Source: Veillonellales bacterium (GTDB taxonomy: Bacteria > Bacillota > Negativicutes > JAAYSF01). Taken from it: a stretch of 56,044 nucleotides of DNA. Location: assembly GCA_039680175.1 (NCBI GenBank), contig JBDKTO010000112.1, forward strand, positions 1 through 56,044, given 5' to 3'. Made by a program: the position numbers and the translations under genes. Below, piece by piece: positions 34,314 through 42,676 of the stretch (the stretch's first letter is position 1; every line of letters starts with the position of its first letter). A model generated the notes under the pieces. It was not told the DNA's origin and did no database searches. It saw only the letters and a list, made by a program, of their open reading frames with translations.

Positions 34314-35426
34314 ATGAAGAAAAGGATATTATTTTTTATACCGGATTTAAGGTATGGCGGAGCTGAAAAAGTTTTAGTAAACCTTTTAAATAATTTAAGC
34401 AGAAATAAATATGAGTTATCTTTGCTCACTCTTTTTGATGAGGGAGTTAATAAACAGTATCTAAAAAAAGATATTCATTATAAATATATATTTAAAAGGG
34501 TATTCAGGGGGAATACTTATTTATTGAAAATATTTACGCCTACGTTTCTCTATAAATTATATGTGAAGAAACATTACGATATAGTCGTAGCTTATTTAGA
34601 GGGAATCCCATCACGGGTGTTCAGTGGCTGCGCTGATAACTCTATAAAAAAGATTAGCTGGATTCATACGGAAATGACAAATCCGCAAAAATTTATGGGA
34701 CCTTACCGTTCTTTTGCAGAAGGTATAAAGTGTTATCAAAAGTATGATGCCATTGTAGGAGTTTCTCAGACTGTAGTTGAGTCGTTTAAAAGAGGGACAG
34801 GCATACACGAAAAATTGTATGTTAAATATAATACCGTTGAAACGGAACAAATCAGAGCGAAAGCTTGTGAATCGGTTGATGATGTTATCTTTGAGAAAGA
34901 TGTGATTAATCTTTGCTCGGTGGGAAGATTAATCAAAGAAAAAGGATATGAACGATTGCTTAGACTACATAAAAAACTTATTAACGACGGAATTTTATTC
35001 CATTTATATATTTTAGGACGAGGTGAATATCGGACAAGACTGGAAAAGTATATTGCGAACAACAATCTCTCCCATAGTGTTACCTTGTTAGGCTTTAAAG
35101 AGAACCCTTATAAATATGTTAGAAGTGCGGATCTATTTGTGTGTTCTTCCTATAAAGAAGGCTTTAGCACCGCAGTGACGGAAGCGTTAATCGTGGGGAC
35201 CCCGGTCATAACAACGCTTTGCTCGGGAATGGAAGAAATGCTGGATTGTGGTAAATATGGGGTAATTGTTGAGAATAATGAAGCAGCATTGTATGAAGGT
35301 TTAAAAAAACTACTTACAGATAAAGAATTACTGGCTGCCTATAAAGCTAAGGCAAACCAGCGGGGCAAACAGTTTGAAACAAAAGCCACGATTGGCGAAG
35401 TAGAGAAACTATTTGATGAAATATAG
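34314..35426 (+). CDS. Glycosyltransferase family 4
   Basis: This 370-residue GT-B enzyme opens with RILFFIPDLRYGGAEKVLVNLL, the GT4 glycine motif, followed in the C-terminal domain by VGRLIKEKGYERLLRLHKKL and EGFSTAVTEALIVGTPVI, the E-x7-E nucleotide-sugar site. It adds a sugar with retention of configuration. GGGAG lies upstream of the ATG. The 3' end overlaps the next gene by 11 bases. Confidence 0.9.
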   Translation: MKKRILFFIPDLRYGGAEKVLVNLLNNLSRNKYELSLLTLFDEGVNKQYLKKDIHYKYIFKRVFRGNTYLLKIFTPTFLYKLYVKKHYDIVVAYLEGIPSRVFSGCADNSIKKISWIHTEMTNPQKFMGPYRSFAEGIKCYQKYDAIVGVSQTVVESFKRGTGIHEKLYVKYNTVETEQIRAKACESVDDVIFEKDVINLCSVGRLIKEKGYERLLRLHKKLINDGILFHLYILGRGEYRTRLEKYIANNNLSHSVTLLGFKENPYKYVRSADLFVCSSYKEGFSTAVTEALIVGTPVITTLCSGMEEMLDCGKYGVIVENNEAALYEGLKKLLTDKELLAAYKAKANQRGKQFETKATIGEVEKLFDEI

Positions 35427-36516
35427 GGGGGCAAAGGATATAACGGAACTTATTGATAATTTCCAGGCAGACAGACACAGGCGGCCGACGGTTAGTGTTA
35501 TTATGCCGGTCTATAACGTAGAAAAGTATATTTCTAAAGCCATTGAAAGTGTACTCGGCCAAACATACAGAGATTTTGAGTTAATAATTGTAGACGACGG
35601 CTCACCTGATAGAAGTGGAGAAATAGCAGAAGAGTATGCAAAAAAGGAGGATGCAATCCGCGTTCTGCATAAAGAAAATGGGGGGCTGTCAGACGCCAGG
35701 AATGCCGGTATAGTTGCCGCCAAAGGGAAATATACAGTATTCATGGATAGCGATGATTATCTGGAGGACAATTTATTGGAACAGGCAGTTTATGCTGCCG
35801 AAGAACAGCAGGCGGATGTTGTCATGTTTGGCTATTTTATTGATCGTATTAATGCGGCAGAGCAGTTAGCAGATCGGGAAACTATTTATTATCCATATGG
35901 CATTTATGAATATGCCGATTTAAAAAACATACAGATTAATGCTAACTTACTACAAATGGTTGGCTATGCATGGAACAAAATGTATCTTTCACAGTTGTTA
36001 AAACAAAATAATTTTATGTTTACCAAGGGATTATCGGTGGTTGAGGATATTGTCTTTAATTCAGCCGTATTTTCAAAGTTAAAAAAACTAATAATTATAG
36101 ATAGTCCTTTATACCATTACATACATAGAGAAAGAAAAACTCTGGTGAATATGTTTCATAAAGATGTATTTATACTGCATAAAAAGGGCATAACGAGCAG
36201 GAAGAAACTATTTGAAGCGTGGGGAATCAATCAAAATACGATTAATGAATTTATTAGTTTTGGCCATATTAGCGGAATTAGATATTGCTGTGCCAATATG
36301 TTTTATTATAAAAACGAGTTGAAATTAAAAGAAAAATATAACTATATAAAATTAATGTTAAACGATCAATTTACCAGGCAGATGATACAAAGTGTTCGCA
36401 GTAAGAATAAAACTGATTTAATCATGAAATATATTACTAAATACAGATTGAATATATTGCTGCTTATGTTATATAGCTATAATGCCAGAAAGAAATTGAA
36501 AAGCTGGGCAAAATAA
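35416..36516 (+). CDS. Glycosyltransferase family 2
   Basis: This 366-residue GT2 has TVSVIMPVYNVEKYISKAIESVLGQTYRDFELIIVDDGSPD at its front (DDGSPD nucleotide site), then GKYTVFMDSDDYLEDN (DxDD) and a longer C-terminal region than the GT2 at 32291, with VEDIVFNSAVFSKL. The start ATG at 35416 lies inside the preceding gene, and its stop overlaps the next start by one base (TAATG), so translation is coupled on both sides. Confidence 0.9.
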   Translation: MKYRGAKDITELIDNFQADRHRRPTVSVIMPVYNVEKYISKAIESVLGQTYRDFELIIVDDGSPDRSGEIAEEYAKKEDAIRVLHKENGGLSDARNAGIVAAKGKYTVFMDSDDYLEDNLLEQAVYAAEEQQADVVMFGYFIDRINAAEQLADRETIYYPYGIYEYADLKNIQINANLLQMVGYAWNKMYLSQLLKQNNFMFTKGLSVVEDIVFNSAVFSKLKKLIIIDSPLYHYIHRERKTLVNMFHKDVFILHKKGITSRKKLFEAWGINQNTINEFISFGHISGIRYCCANMFYYKNELKLKEKYNYIKLMLNDQFTRQMIQSVRSKNKTDLIMKYITKYRLNILLLMLYSYNARKKLKSWAK

Positions 36517-37568
36517 TGATAAAAGAAGTTAAGCAACTGATACCGATAAATATAAAGTATTACTTAACGTATTTGCTAAGTTCACAGCGCGATACCTTTT
36601 TTGAAAGGATAAAAAGAGAAAAAAAAATAATTGTAACCCTGGCGGCTGACTATGGGAATTTAGGCGATGTTGCTATTACGTATGCCCAAACTAGATTTTT
36701 AGAAACGACATACCCGGAGTATAAAATTATAGAGCTGCCAATTAGTGAAACTTTTTCAAAAGTAAAAGCGTTAAAGCACATATGCAGTAAAGAGGATATT
36801 ATAACGATTGCCGGCGGCGGCAATATGGGAGATTTATATAATGAAATCGAAAATTGCCGGCAATTCATTATAAAACAATTTCCCGACAACAAAATTATTT
36901 CATTTCCGCAAACGATAGATTTCTCTAAAACAGAACACGGCAATAGAATGCTTGAAAAGACGATTAAAATATATTCTCAGCATAAAGATCTTACTCTTAT
37001 AGCTCGGGAAAAAGTTTCCTATCATTTAATGAAAAAGTACTTTGGCAGTAATACTGTTTTAACTGCTCCGGACATTGTTATGAGTTTAGAGAAGACAGAA
37101 CCGCAATTTGAGCGGCATGGCATTCTGTTATGTTTAAGAAATGATGAAGAAAAGCTGATCGCGATGAATAGCCAAGAAAAGCTTATCAGCAGACTAAAAA
37201 AATTATTCGATGATATACAATATTATGACACCCATATAGGTAAATCCAATATGTCGGTACAAGAAAGGCAGGTAGAACTGGCGGCAATATGGGAAGCTTT
37301 CAAAAAAGCAAAAGTAGTTGTTACCGATCGATTGCATGGCATGATTTTTTGCTATATAACAAAAACTCCGTGCGTAGTATTCCCGAATCGTAATCATAAA
37401 ATCAAAGCGTCGTTTGAATGGATTAAAGACTGCAAATATATAAAGTTTTGTGAAGAATATGAGGCGGATACAGTATCACAATATATTACTGCGGCAGCAA
37501 ATATTGATCAAAGTAACATGGATAAGCCAAAATTGGCCCCATATTTTAACTGCATATCACAGACTTAA
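36516..37568 (+). CDS. Polysaccharide pyruvyl transferase family protein
   Basis: This 350-residue protein has the PS_pyruv_trans pattern: an N-terminal ADYGNLGDVAITYAQ (phosphate-binding-like loop), TIAGGGNMGDLY near 95, SFPQTIDFS near 130 and the C-terminal VVTDRLHGMIFCYITKTPCVVFPNRNHKIKA. Members transfer pyruvate from phosphoenolpyruvate to a sugar, making an acidic ketal, though others in this family act differently. Here it suggests that the exopolysaccharide is pyruvylated. The start is coupled to the GT2 before it. Confidence 0.87.
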   Translation: MIKEVKQLIPINIKYYLTYLLSSQRDTFFERIKREKKIIVTLAADYGNLGDVAITYAQTRFLETTYPEYKIIELPISETFSKVKALKHICSKEDIITIAGGGNMGDLYNEIENCRQFIIKQFPDNKIISFPQTIDFSKTEHGNRMLEKTIKIYSQHKDLTLIAREKVSYHLMKKYFGSNTVLTAPDIVMSLEKTEPQFERHGILLCLRNDEEKLIAMNSQEKLISRLKKLFDDIQYYDTHIGKSNMSVQERQVELAAIWEAFKKAKVVVTDRLHGMIFCYITKTPCVVFPNRNHKIKASFEWIKDCKYIKFCEEYEADTVSQYITAAANIDQSNMDKPKLAPYFNCISQT

Positions 37569-37636
37569 AAATCCAGATTTATGGTAGACAAGTAGTTTTA
37601 AAATGTTGATTGCCATGGAATAAGCGGGGAGATAGC

Positions 37637-38647
37637 GTGAAGATAAAAGTTTCAATTGTAGTACCGGTATATAAAACCGAAAAATTTATCCATAGATGTA
37701 TAGACGCATTAATATGCCAAACCTTAACAGATATAGAAATAATTTTAGTTGATGACGGCTCACCGGATAATTGCGGTAAAATTTGTGAAGATTATGCGAA
37801 ACAAGACAAGCGAATTAAAGTGATTCATAAAAAAAATGGTGGACTTAGTTCGGCAAGAAATACTGGAATCAGAGAAGCTAGCGGCGAATATATTGGCTTT
37901 GTTGACAGCGATGATTATGTCGAACAAACTTTTTGCGAGTGTATGTATAAAACAGCAAAAAAATTTAATATAGATATTGTTAATTGTGATTATTATTGGG
38001 AAAGTGAAACATCAGAAGCAAGAAGCAGCAGTTTAAAAAAAGATAAAGTTATTTATAATGAAGAAATCTTAGAATATCTTAAGAAAGCTCACGCGACAAC
38101 AATAATTTGGTTTGTATGGAGGAATATATACAGAAGATCCTTTCTTATAAAGAATAATATTTTTTTTGCCGAAGAAGTTAGATTTGGGGAGGATTCAATT
38201 TTCAACTTATATGCATTTTACTATGCAAAATCGCTGTATTCTGTAGATAAATGTTTATATCATTATATATCAAACCCGAACGGTCTAATTCAGACAAAGT
38301 ATAAGGAAAATTTACTGGAAAAATTTTATATTCAATATAAGGTGAAAGAACTTTTTTATAAAATACCATATTTGGCGGATATTGAATACAGGCAGGATTT
38401 CTGCAGAAATAATATTGAGCATTCATTAATCCTCCTATTAACAAATACGTATAATATCGCACATAAAGATTATTTGCAGCAGTTAAAGCAAATAAGAGAA
38501 AGTGAATTTATACAACAAAGTTTTAAAAATTACAAACCATCGGGCAATTTATCAAAGAATATGCAAATGGTAATTTGTCTATTTGAACATAAGCTGTATT
38601 TTTTGATTAATTTACTTTTTAGGCTAAAAAAGATGACGTCAATGTAA
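37637..38647 (+). CDS. Glycosyltransferase family 2
   Basis: From GTG at 37637 (GGGGAG five bases ahead; the frame continues upstream without a better start) this 336-residue GT2 begins KIKVSIVVPVYKTEKFIHRC and contains LVDDGSPDNCGKI and YIGFVDSDDYVEQ. It closely parallels the GT2 at 35416 in the first 130 residues, then diverges. Probably it transfers another sugar of the repeat unit. AT-rich codon use resembles the neighbouring pyruvyl transferase. Confidence 0.88.
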   Translation: MKIKVSIVVPVYKTEKFIHRCIDALICQTLTDIEIILVDDGSPDNCGKICEDYAKQDKRIKVIHKKNGGLSSARNTGIREASGEYIGFVDSDDYVEQTFCECMYKTAKKFNIDIVNCDYYWESETSEARSSSLKKDKVIYNEEILEYLKKAHATTIIWFVWRNIYRRSFLIKNNIFFAEEVRFGEDSIFNLYAFYYAKSLYSVDKCLYHYISNPNGLIQTKYKENLLEKFYIQYKVKELFYKIPYLADIEYRQDFCRNNIEHSLILLLTNTYNIAHKDYLQQLKQIRESEFIQQSFKNYKPSGNLSKNMQMVICLFEHKLYFLINLLFRLKKMTSM

Positions 38648-38681
38648 ATGGTATTATGACAGGGAAAGGAATGAAAATAAG

Positions 38682-39854
38682 GTGCACAGATCAAGAGAGC
38701 GGGCATTAATTGTTTTTTCCGTCACGATTCCTGACACCATGGGTTTTTTCAGCGGTCAAATCCAATATTTAATTGATTCCGGATTCGACGTAGCAGTAAT
38801 ATGCTCTCCGGGATGGCACAATGAAACCGCTGCGCAATATTATCCGCTAGCAATGGAACGTGAAATATCCCTCGGCAAAGATTTCGTTAGCCTTATCCGC
38901 CTTATAAAGCTATTAGTCACTTTAAAGCCTGACAGTGTTTGTGCCGGAACTCCCAAAGCAAGTTTTCTGGCAGGGATTGCCGCGTTTGTGGCTCGGGTGC
39001 CGGTTCGGGTTTATATGTGCCTTGGACTGCGCCTGGAAACGACAAAAGGGTGGAAGCGCAATGTCTTACTCATAACTGAGCGTGTTACATCCGCCTGTGC
39101 TACAAGAATTTGGTGTATTAGCCAAAGTGTCAAGAATCGTTTGTTAGAATTGGGCTTGGCGGATCCCCGGAAAATAGACCTTCTGGGGTACGGCAGCGTT
39201 AATGGGATAGATCTAAAGAAATTTCAGCTGTATCAAACAATGGGGGAACGCGACGCCTTATTAAAAAAGCACTCCATTCCGCCTAATTCTTTTGTAATTG
39301 GCTTTGTTGGCCGTTTAACAAAAGACAAGGGTGTGCCGGAGGCGCTGCTGGCATTTAATGAGCTGAAACAAACCTTTGATAATATATTTCTGGTTTTAGT
39401 TGGCAGCTTCGAGGCGGGCGATCCTTTGCCCGAGCAAACTTTAGAACTAATTCATCGGGATCAAAGAGTTATTTTAACTGGTTTTGTTACCACGGTTAAG
39501 GATTATTACCACCTCTTCGATCTGCTGTGGCTGCCAAGCCACAGGGAGGGAATGGGTGATGTACTGCTGGAGGCAGCTGCTTCCGGACTTGCTGTTGTGG
39601 CTTGTCGAACAACCGGGATTATTGATGTGGTGGATGATGGTAAAACGGGCTTCTTAGTGCCGGTAGGGGACAGTACATTGCTGGCGGAGCGCACCAAGCT
39701 GCTGCTGCTGGACAGAGCCTTAGCCATCAAAATGGGCCAGGAAGCGAGACGAAGCGTAGAACAACGGTTTAATCAGCAAAAGGTATGGGAAGGTATGAAA
39801 AATTATCAACAAGGGCTGCTTAAACAAGTATATAAGCGCGATTACATGCACTAA
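38682..39854 (+). CDS. Glycosyltransferase family 4
   Basis: This 390-residue GT4 starts at GTG and has FSVTIPDTMGFFSGQIQYLI, TPKASFLAGIAAFVARVPVRVY near 95, VGFVGRLTKDKGVPEALLAF near 210 and PSHREGMGDVLLEAAASGLAVVACRTTG (E-x7-E) near 300. Its G+C content looks higher than that of the genes either side, hinting at a different origin within the locus. It adds a sugar with retention; the donor is unknown. Confidence 0.9.
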   Translation: MHRSRERALIVFSVTIPDTMGFFSGQIQYLIDSGFDVAVICSPGWHNETAAQYYPLAMEREISLGKDFVSLIRLIKLLVTLKPDSVCAGTPKASFLAGIAAFVARVPVRVYMCLGLRLETTKGWKRNVLLITERVTSACATRIWCISQSVKNRLLELGLADPRKIDLLGYGSVNGIDLKKFQLYQTMGERDALLKKHSIPPNSFVIGFVGRLTKDKGVPEALLAFNELKQTFDNIFLVLVGSFEAGDPLPEQTLELIHRDQRVILTGFVTTVKDYYHLFDLLWLPSHREGMGDVLLEAAASGLAVVACRTTGIIDVVDDGKTGFLVPVGDSTLLAERTKLLLLDRALAIKMGQEARRSVEQRFNQQKVWEGMKNYQQGLLKQVYKRDYMH

Positions 39855-39869
39855 CAAGGGGAGGGTAAC

Positions 39870-41060
39870 TTGATAAATATTGGAAATATAAAAAAAGAAA
39901 TTATCAACAATAAAGCTCGTGTCAGTGCAGAGATTGCCATTGAGGGGTATAATAAGATTTTATTTTTCGAAACTAAAAAAGAGAATGTTGAATATTTATG
40001 CGCTGATAAAGCAGATGGGTTTTTATTAGGATTATTAATTGCTGCACTAAAAATGCATTCGGATATAACGGTAGAATTTCCTGTTTCCGAAAGACTGTTA
40101 TATGGACTCACTACTGTGCTAATACCCGCATTAGTCAAGATGAACTCTGAATTCCAAAGTATTAATATCTATGCCAGGCATACAACCGCCGCTAAAAAGT
40201 CAAATAAATTTGCCGGAGTTGCCACGGGCTTTTCCTGTGGCGTAGACTCATTTTACACTGTTTTGAAAAATATTGGAGCGGATATTCCCGGTTCCCATAG
40301 GCTGACTCATTTAGTGCTGTTTAATACCGGCAACTTTGGTTTAGAATATGAAACTTCATTAAGAGAATTTCAAAAGCAGATTCAGTATATTCAACCGGCA
40401 TGCAACTCATTAAAGTTACCGCTGCTATGGTTAAATTCAAACTTAATGGAGTTTGTCAAATTCCCATTTGGGCAGGTACATACATTTTGCAATATCGCTG
40501 CCGCGCTGATATTGCAAAATTTAATTAAAACCTATTATTATTCATCAGGCTATTCTGTCGGTGCGTTTAAATTGAATTTTTCGGATAGTTCGCATTATGA
40601 TTTGATTAACGAAATTGCTTTAAAGACAGAGGACTTTGAAATGGTATCATTCGGCGGATTGATTTCCCGATTTGATAAGACGAAATATATAATTAATTCT
40701 GCCAGTGTAAATAAAAATTTAAATATATGTGTAGATTCAGCGAGAGCAAGAAAAGAATTTAATAAAATTAATTGTTCAAAATGTTATAAGTGCATTCGTA
40801 CCATGACCACTCTGGATGTACTTGGGGAATTACGGAATTATGACAATGTATTTGATTTGAGTACATATTATAACAAAAAAAATAAGTATTGGGGGCAGCT
40901 TAGATATATAAAATGGAGGACTAAAGACGAATTTGCGGCAGATATTATTTCGCAGGCAAATAGATTAAAGTACCCTATTCCCAAATTGTCATATCTTTGG
41001 ATGATAATACAGGGAATAAAAAATCAAATAGATAAAGTAAAAGAATCAGGCAATGTTTGA
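39870..41060 (+). CDS. PP-loop ATP-pyrophosphatase-like protein of a polysaccharide locus
   Basis: This 396-residue protein (TTG start, GGGGAGGG upstream) has FSCGVDSFYTVLKN near residue 125, a variant of the SGGxDS PP-loop of N-type ATP pyrophosphatases that adenylate a carboxyl or amide before amidation or thiolation. A Cys group NCSKCYKCIRTM near 305 may bind zinc. The first 115 residues have no domain I know. It lies between glycosyltransferases and the flippase, so it may make an amide or amidine on a sugar acid, as the PP-loop protein WbpG does in Pseudomonas. That link is inference. Confidence 0.65.
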   Translation: MINIGNIKKEIINNKARVSAEIAIEGYNKILFFETKKENVEYLCADKADGFLLGLLIAALKMHSDITVEFPVSERLLYGLTTVLIPALVKMNSEFQSINIYARHTTAAKKSNKFAGVATGFSCGVDSFYTVLKNIGADIPGSHRLTHLVLFNTGNFGLEYETSLREFQKQIQYIQPACNSLKLPLLWLNSNLMEFVKFPFGQVHTFCNIAAALILQNLIKTYYYSSGYSVGAFKLNFSDSSHYDLINEIALKTEDFEMVSFGGLISRFDKTKYIINSASVNKNLNICVDSARARKEFNKINCSKCYKCIRTMTTLDVLGELRNYDNVFDLSTYYNKKNKYWGQLRYIKWRTKDEFAADIISQANRLKYPIPKLSYLWMIIQGIKNQIDKVKESGNV

Positions 41061-41096
41061 CATTCAGCTAAACTTATTATACGGGGAATTGCATAT

Positions 41097-42641
41097 ATGA
41101 ATGCGGGAACAAGAACTATAAATTCTGTGAGGAATATAATAGTTAGTCTAAGCTATCAATTGATATTGCTATTTCTAAGTTTTATGTCAAGAACAATATT
41201 TATTAAAACGTTAGGAGCAGAGTATTTAGGCATAAATGGTCTTTATTCTAATATTTTATCAGTCTTATCTTTGGCGGATTTAGGCATAGGAAGTGCGATA
41301 ATATATTGTATATATAAGCCGCTGGCAGAAAATGATATAGCAAAGATAAGCGCATTGATGAATTTTTATAAGCGAATCTATCGGTATATTGCGATTGCAG
41401 TAGGTGTTATTGGCATTGCACTGGTGCCGTTCTTGGACATCCTGGTCAAAACGGATACACCTATCCAAAACCTTGAACTTTATTATGTATTGTTTTTAAG
41501 CAATACGATTATGAGCTATCTTTTTATTTATAAGTCGGCAATTATAATTGCCGATCAGAAACTATATTTGATAAAAATATACTCATTTGCTTTTGAAATT
41601 ATAAGATTTATTTTCCAAATAGTGATTCTTGTTACCACACATAATTATATGCTGTATTTAATTGTTCAATTGCTATGTACTTTCTTGAACAATTTATTTA
41701 TTGCCTATAAGTCAAATAAGCTGTATCCCTACATAAAGAATGCAGCAAGACGATTAAATAAAGCCGAAAGGGGAAATATTATTGAAAATATAAAATCCAT
41801 GTTTTTATATAGGATTGGCGGTGTAATCTTAAATAGTACTGATAATATTTTTATTTCAAGTATGATAGGTACCGTTTGGGTTGGAATTTATTCGAATTAT
41901 TTCTTAATTGTAGGTGCGGTACAAGGGTTTACCGAAATTGTGTACTCATCAATTAGCGCGAGTGTAGGTAATCTCAATGTGAGTGAAGATATGAAAATTA
42001 AAGAGAAATTATTTAGAGTTATAGATTTTTCGACATTTTGGCTGTATGGGTTTTGCAGTATATGCTTCTTCGTACTGCTAGATGACTTTATAACGTTATG
42101 GCTGGGGAAAGAGTTTTGCTTGGGGTTGCCTATTGTAGTTGCAATCCTATTGAATTTTTATATTCCAGGTATGTTGCGGAGTACTGCTTTGTTTAGAGAT
42201 ACAACGGGATTATTTAAACAGACTAAATATGTTTTTTTGATTACAGCGGTTATAAATTTGGGGTTGTCATTTTTTTTAGGGCTGCATTTTGGGTTGGCTG
42301 GAATTCTATATGCAACAGCAATTTCAAGAATGTTGACAAATGTTTGGTTTGAGCCGATGATGTTATATAAAAAATATTTTCAAAAAAGTTCTCAAAAATA
42401 TTTTAGTAAACAGGTATTATATTTTGCGTTGCTTTGTATAATCTGCGGACTGATTTCTTTTATAGCATCGTTTTTCAATGACGGCTCTGTCGCTGCCTTT
42501 ATTAAGAAAATGATACTATGCTTATTAATACCCAATGTTATCTTTGCTATTTTATTTTATAGAACCGATGAGTGTAAGTACTTAATCGAAAAATATTATG
42601 TCATGTCACACAGCAGACGCGGCCAGCATATGTTGAAGTAA
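41097..42641 (+). CDS. Wzx-type polysaccharide flippase
   Basis: This 514-residue integral membrane protein has about 12-14 hydrophobic segments. The start SVRNIIVSLSYQLILLFLSFMSRTIFIKTLGAEYLGINGLYSNILSVLSLADLGIGSAI is the typical front of polysaccharide transporters of the MVF/MATE-like family. It would flip lipid-linked repeat units to the outer leaflet, where the polymerase at 33118 joins them. Codon use is AT-rich like the genes before it. Confidence 0.9.
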   Translation: MNAGTRTINSVRNIIVSLSYQLILLFLSFMSRTIFIKTLGAEYLGINGLYSNILSVLSLADLGIGSAIIYCIYKPLAENDIAKISALMNFYKRIYRYIAIAVGVIGIALVPFLDILVKTDTPIQNLELYYVLFLSNTIMSYLFIYKSAIIIADQKLYLIKIYSFAFEIIRFIFQIVILVTTHNYMLYLIVQLLCTFLNNLFIAYKSNKLYPYIKNAARRLNKAERGNIIENIKSMFLYRIGGVILNSTDNIFISSMIGTVWVGIYSNYFLIVGAVQGFTEIVYSSISASVGNLNVSEDMKIKEKLFRVIDFSTFWLYGFCSICFFVLLDDFITLWLGKEFCLGLPIVVAILLNFYIPGMLRSTALFRDTTGLFKQTKYVFLITAVINLGLSFFLGLHFGLAGILYATAISRMLTNVWFEPMMLYKKYFQKSSQKYFSKQVLYFALLCIICGLISFIASFFNDGSVAAFIKKMILCLLIPNVIFAILFYRTDECKYLIEKYYVMSHSRRGQHMLK

Positions 42642-42676
42642 GTGATAAATGCTAAAGGCACAGGAGGAAAGCTGTT

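Noticed and set aside
34175-34366. Plus-strand frame of 63 codons bridging polymerase and GT4 genes
   Set aside because: It overlaps the ends of both real genes, has a poor ribosome site and no recognisable motif.
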